Shown here: piece after piece, positions 20,501 through 20,556 of the stretch
Numbering within the stretch: the stretch's first letter is position 1
Layout of the letters: every line of letters starts with the position of its first letter
IMG/VR virus record: IMGVR_UViG_3300037137_000881
Coordinates: 1 to 20,556 of that record
Length of the DNA: 20,556 nucleotides
Strand: one strand, 5' to 3'
Source: a virus
Notes under the pieces: generated by a model
Told to the model about the DNA's origin: nothing
Seen by the model: only the letters and a program-made list of their open reading frames with translations
Database searches by the model: none
Made by a program: the position numbers and the translations under genes

Positions 20501-20556
20501 TCTTGTATTATCAACATTATCATATATGCGAAAATTATCGTCATCGAAAAAAGGTA
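17549..20556 (-). CDS. Large fibre-like protein with pectate-lyase beta-helix (partial, at least 1001 aa)
   Basis: The frame stays open to the right edge, so the N-terminus is outside. A GTG at 20272 is only internal: upstream codons read FFDDDNFRIYDNVDNTRVLK and TLTAPNASGTIALTSG, a segment common in phage fibres. After it come a strand-rich coiling region (IYVDKAGSDAVGRGYSAG, then TVQYAINNIPTLNGGDVVVN, then GTYTENVTI), typical of a right-handed beta-helix (pectate lyase fold) over roughly 130-480, and a C-terminal part with GVGIGTIAPTTPLHVAG and MGIGTIAPTNILSFGGN repeats that are typical of trimeric fibre stems. No S74 peptidase end is seen. It is upstream of the connector, where head genes end, so it may be a head fibre or depolymerase-like spike. 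Confidence 0.72.
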   Translation of the reverse strand, partial: PFFDDDNFRIYDNVDNTRVLKFESSTIATGTTRTLTAPNASGTIALTSGVEVPLTFSSGLTRTVDNVTNDLITGLQANADFNHYQAISLVCHKDVIANIPTVAVVNGQWFYATDIKTLFYYETSWKPVISYGAVTIYVDKAGSDAVGRGYSAGAGAFLTVQYAINNIPTLNGGDVVVNIGAGTYTENVTISDKRFIVPASLYIIGVLTQLDAGTIDSKVDAVASGAGIVQGTVTDTGQFVAKVYAGKMFQCATITDPWAQPFTLDKRIIDTHTDDTLSLTGPVNTCTTGDAYTIQDWATIITGLFYIDGGQTGVIVDMVSFLGGNNTVEGQLCTVMMKNYSQAQFRNCSFKSYTTGNALRLWNFNQVDTYCCYFNNTTSGTCFRAQYNNLYQHRGSKFQGGGAKQGIGVASSIAFAGTLQYCIVNNFATGLSSNYSGIILSNQILIIKNCTTGVNSTLNVSAPNVGNQPTIYTIFTSNTRNINSSFPLENVLNLQTSLAPASPISGDVWYETAGFVFNGARLTLRGTGTPTTLTNAKLNAYDTVAGYLQNNIQNLSSNALASADWVATCDDGTDTTGFINMGINSSGWDDAAWTINGARDAYVYAKAAAGGGGNLSIGTADASKYISFFTGGTLAANERVRVTDTGVGIGTIAPTTPLHVAGSGSVALIRTEVDSATNASTVENELWSIATGTAPAIKYMRSNGTKALPTALGADFEMGSFRYFGRFNTGTSDMFRGAEFKVIAAEAWSATNRGIKFIISGTNTATATKTDWMVLVDGNMGIGTIAPTNILSFGGNSARTIWMERHTTANTAGNNLTIQGGGATSGATDKDGGMVVVQPGLSTGTGKGSTRIKRLTRAGATGTADNTLIDGIVVMAEKSITAEGSVNLFEVALPAGGMCAGSMSFQILATDGTDFQSHACNVNYAAVNKAGVYTSQIVEAPIAGSADANSTGVAITDTWAITSGTNKITISVTIACASIVANDIKLYYTVHNGGRNAITQL

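Noticed and set aside
1-20556. tRNA, rRNA, integrase or attachment site
   Set aside because: I saw no cloverleaf, ribosomal RNA or recombinase motif in the window, so nothing can be supported.

Overview
This window is a stretch of a tailed-phage or prophage genome with a long, non-contractile (siphovirus-type) tail. It is AT-rich, densely packed and almost all leftward (minus strand). Genes overlap at ATGA, GTGA and TAATG junctions and mostly have strong GGAGG-type ribosome binding sites. The host cannot be named from the sequence. A 59-residue protein resembling the glycyl-radical end of anaerobic ribonucleotide reductase, a diderm-style lipoprotein signal and the KilAC-type regulator fit an anaerobe such as a Firmicute or Spirochaete. 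No integrase, CI-like repressor, terminase, portal or capsid gene is visible; the head genes should lie beyond the right edge.

Left part (1-4721): an early operon read leftward from a near-consensus promoter at 4693-4721. In transcription order it encodes a ParB/Srx-fold protein, a 4-Cys protein, a protein with 24 tandem hexapeptides, three small proteins (two of them Cys-rich), an ERF-type single-strand annealing protein, a YqaJ/lambda-type exonuclease, a small 4-Cys protein, an SSB-like protein, two small membrane proteins and a 71-residue unknown. After a promoter with an overlapping 19-bp inverted repeat and an intrinsic terminator comes the start of a replisome organizer, cut by the left edge. 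Together this is a recombination and replication module.

Middle (4664-5841): a divergent control region, then a short rightward operon with a KilAC-domain antirepressor-like regulator and a two-helix membrane protein. The regulator's leader contains a segment that can pair with either of two copies of the same sequence, one of which is its ribosome binding site. In the convergent gap, a consensus leftward promoter and a strong leftward terminator would produce an RNA of about 69 nt carrying two UCCUCC anti-Shine-Dalgarno motifs.

Right part (5842-20556): the late structural operon, read leftward from beyond the right edge. Order: beta-helix fibre-like protein (its 5' end is outside the window), an 81-residue helical protein, an HNH-AP2 homing endonuclease, a 53-residue ORF, head-tail connector, head-closure protein, gp10-like protein, tail terminator, major tail protein, tail assembly chaperone with a -1 frameshift extension, tape measure, a distal-tail protein with a discoidin-like domain, a minor tail protein, baseplate hub, C1q-like tip protein, a cysteine-peptidase-like protein, a small membrane protein, the NrdD-like mini protein and a Cys-rich lipoprotein.

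The least ordinary items are the stand-alone glycyl-radical domain, the putative anti-SD small RNA, the alternative-pairing leader, the hexapeptide-repeat protein, and several genes shorter than 60 codons. Functions come from motif and context reading only; no search was run.
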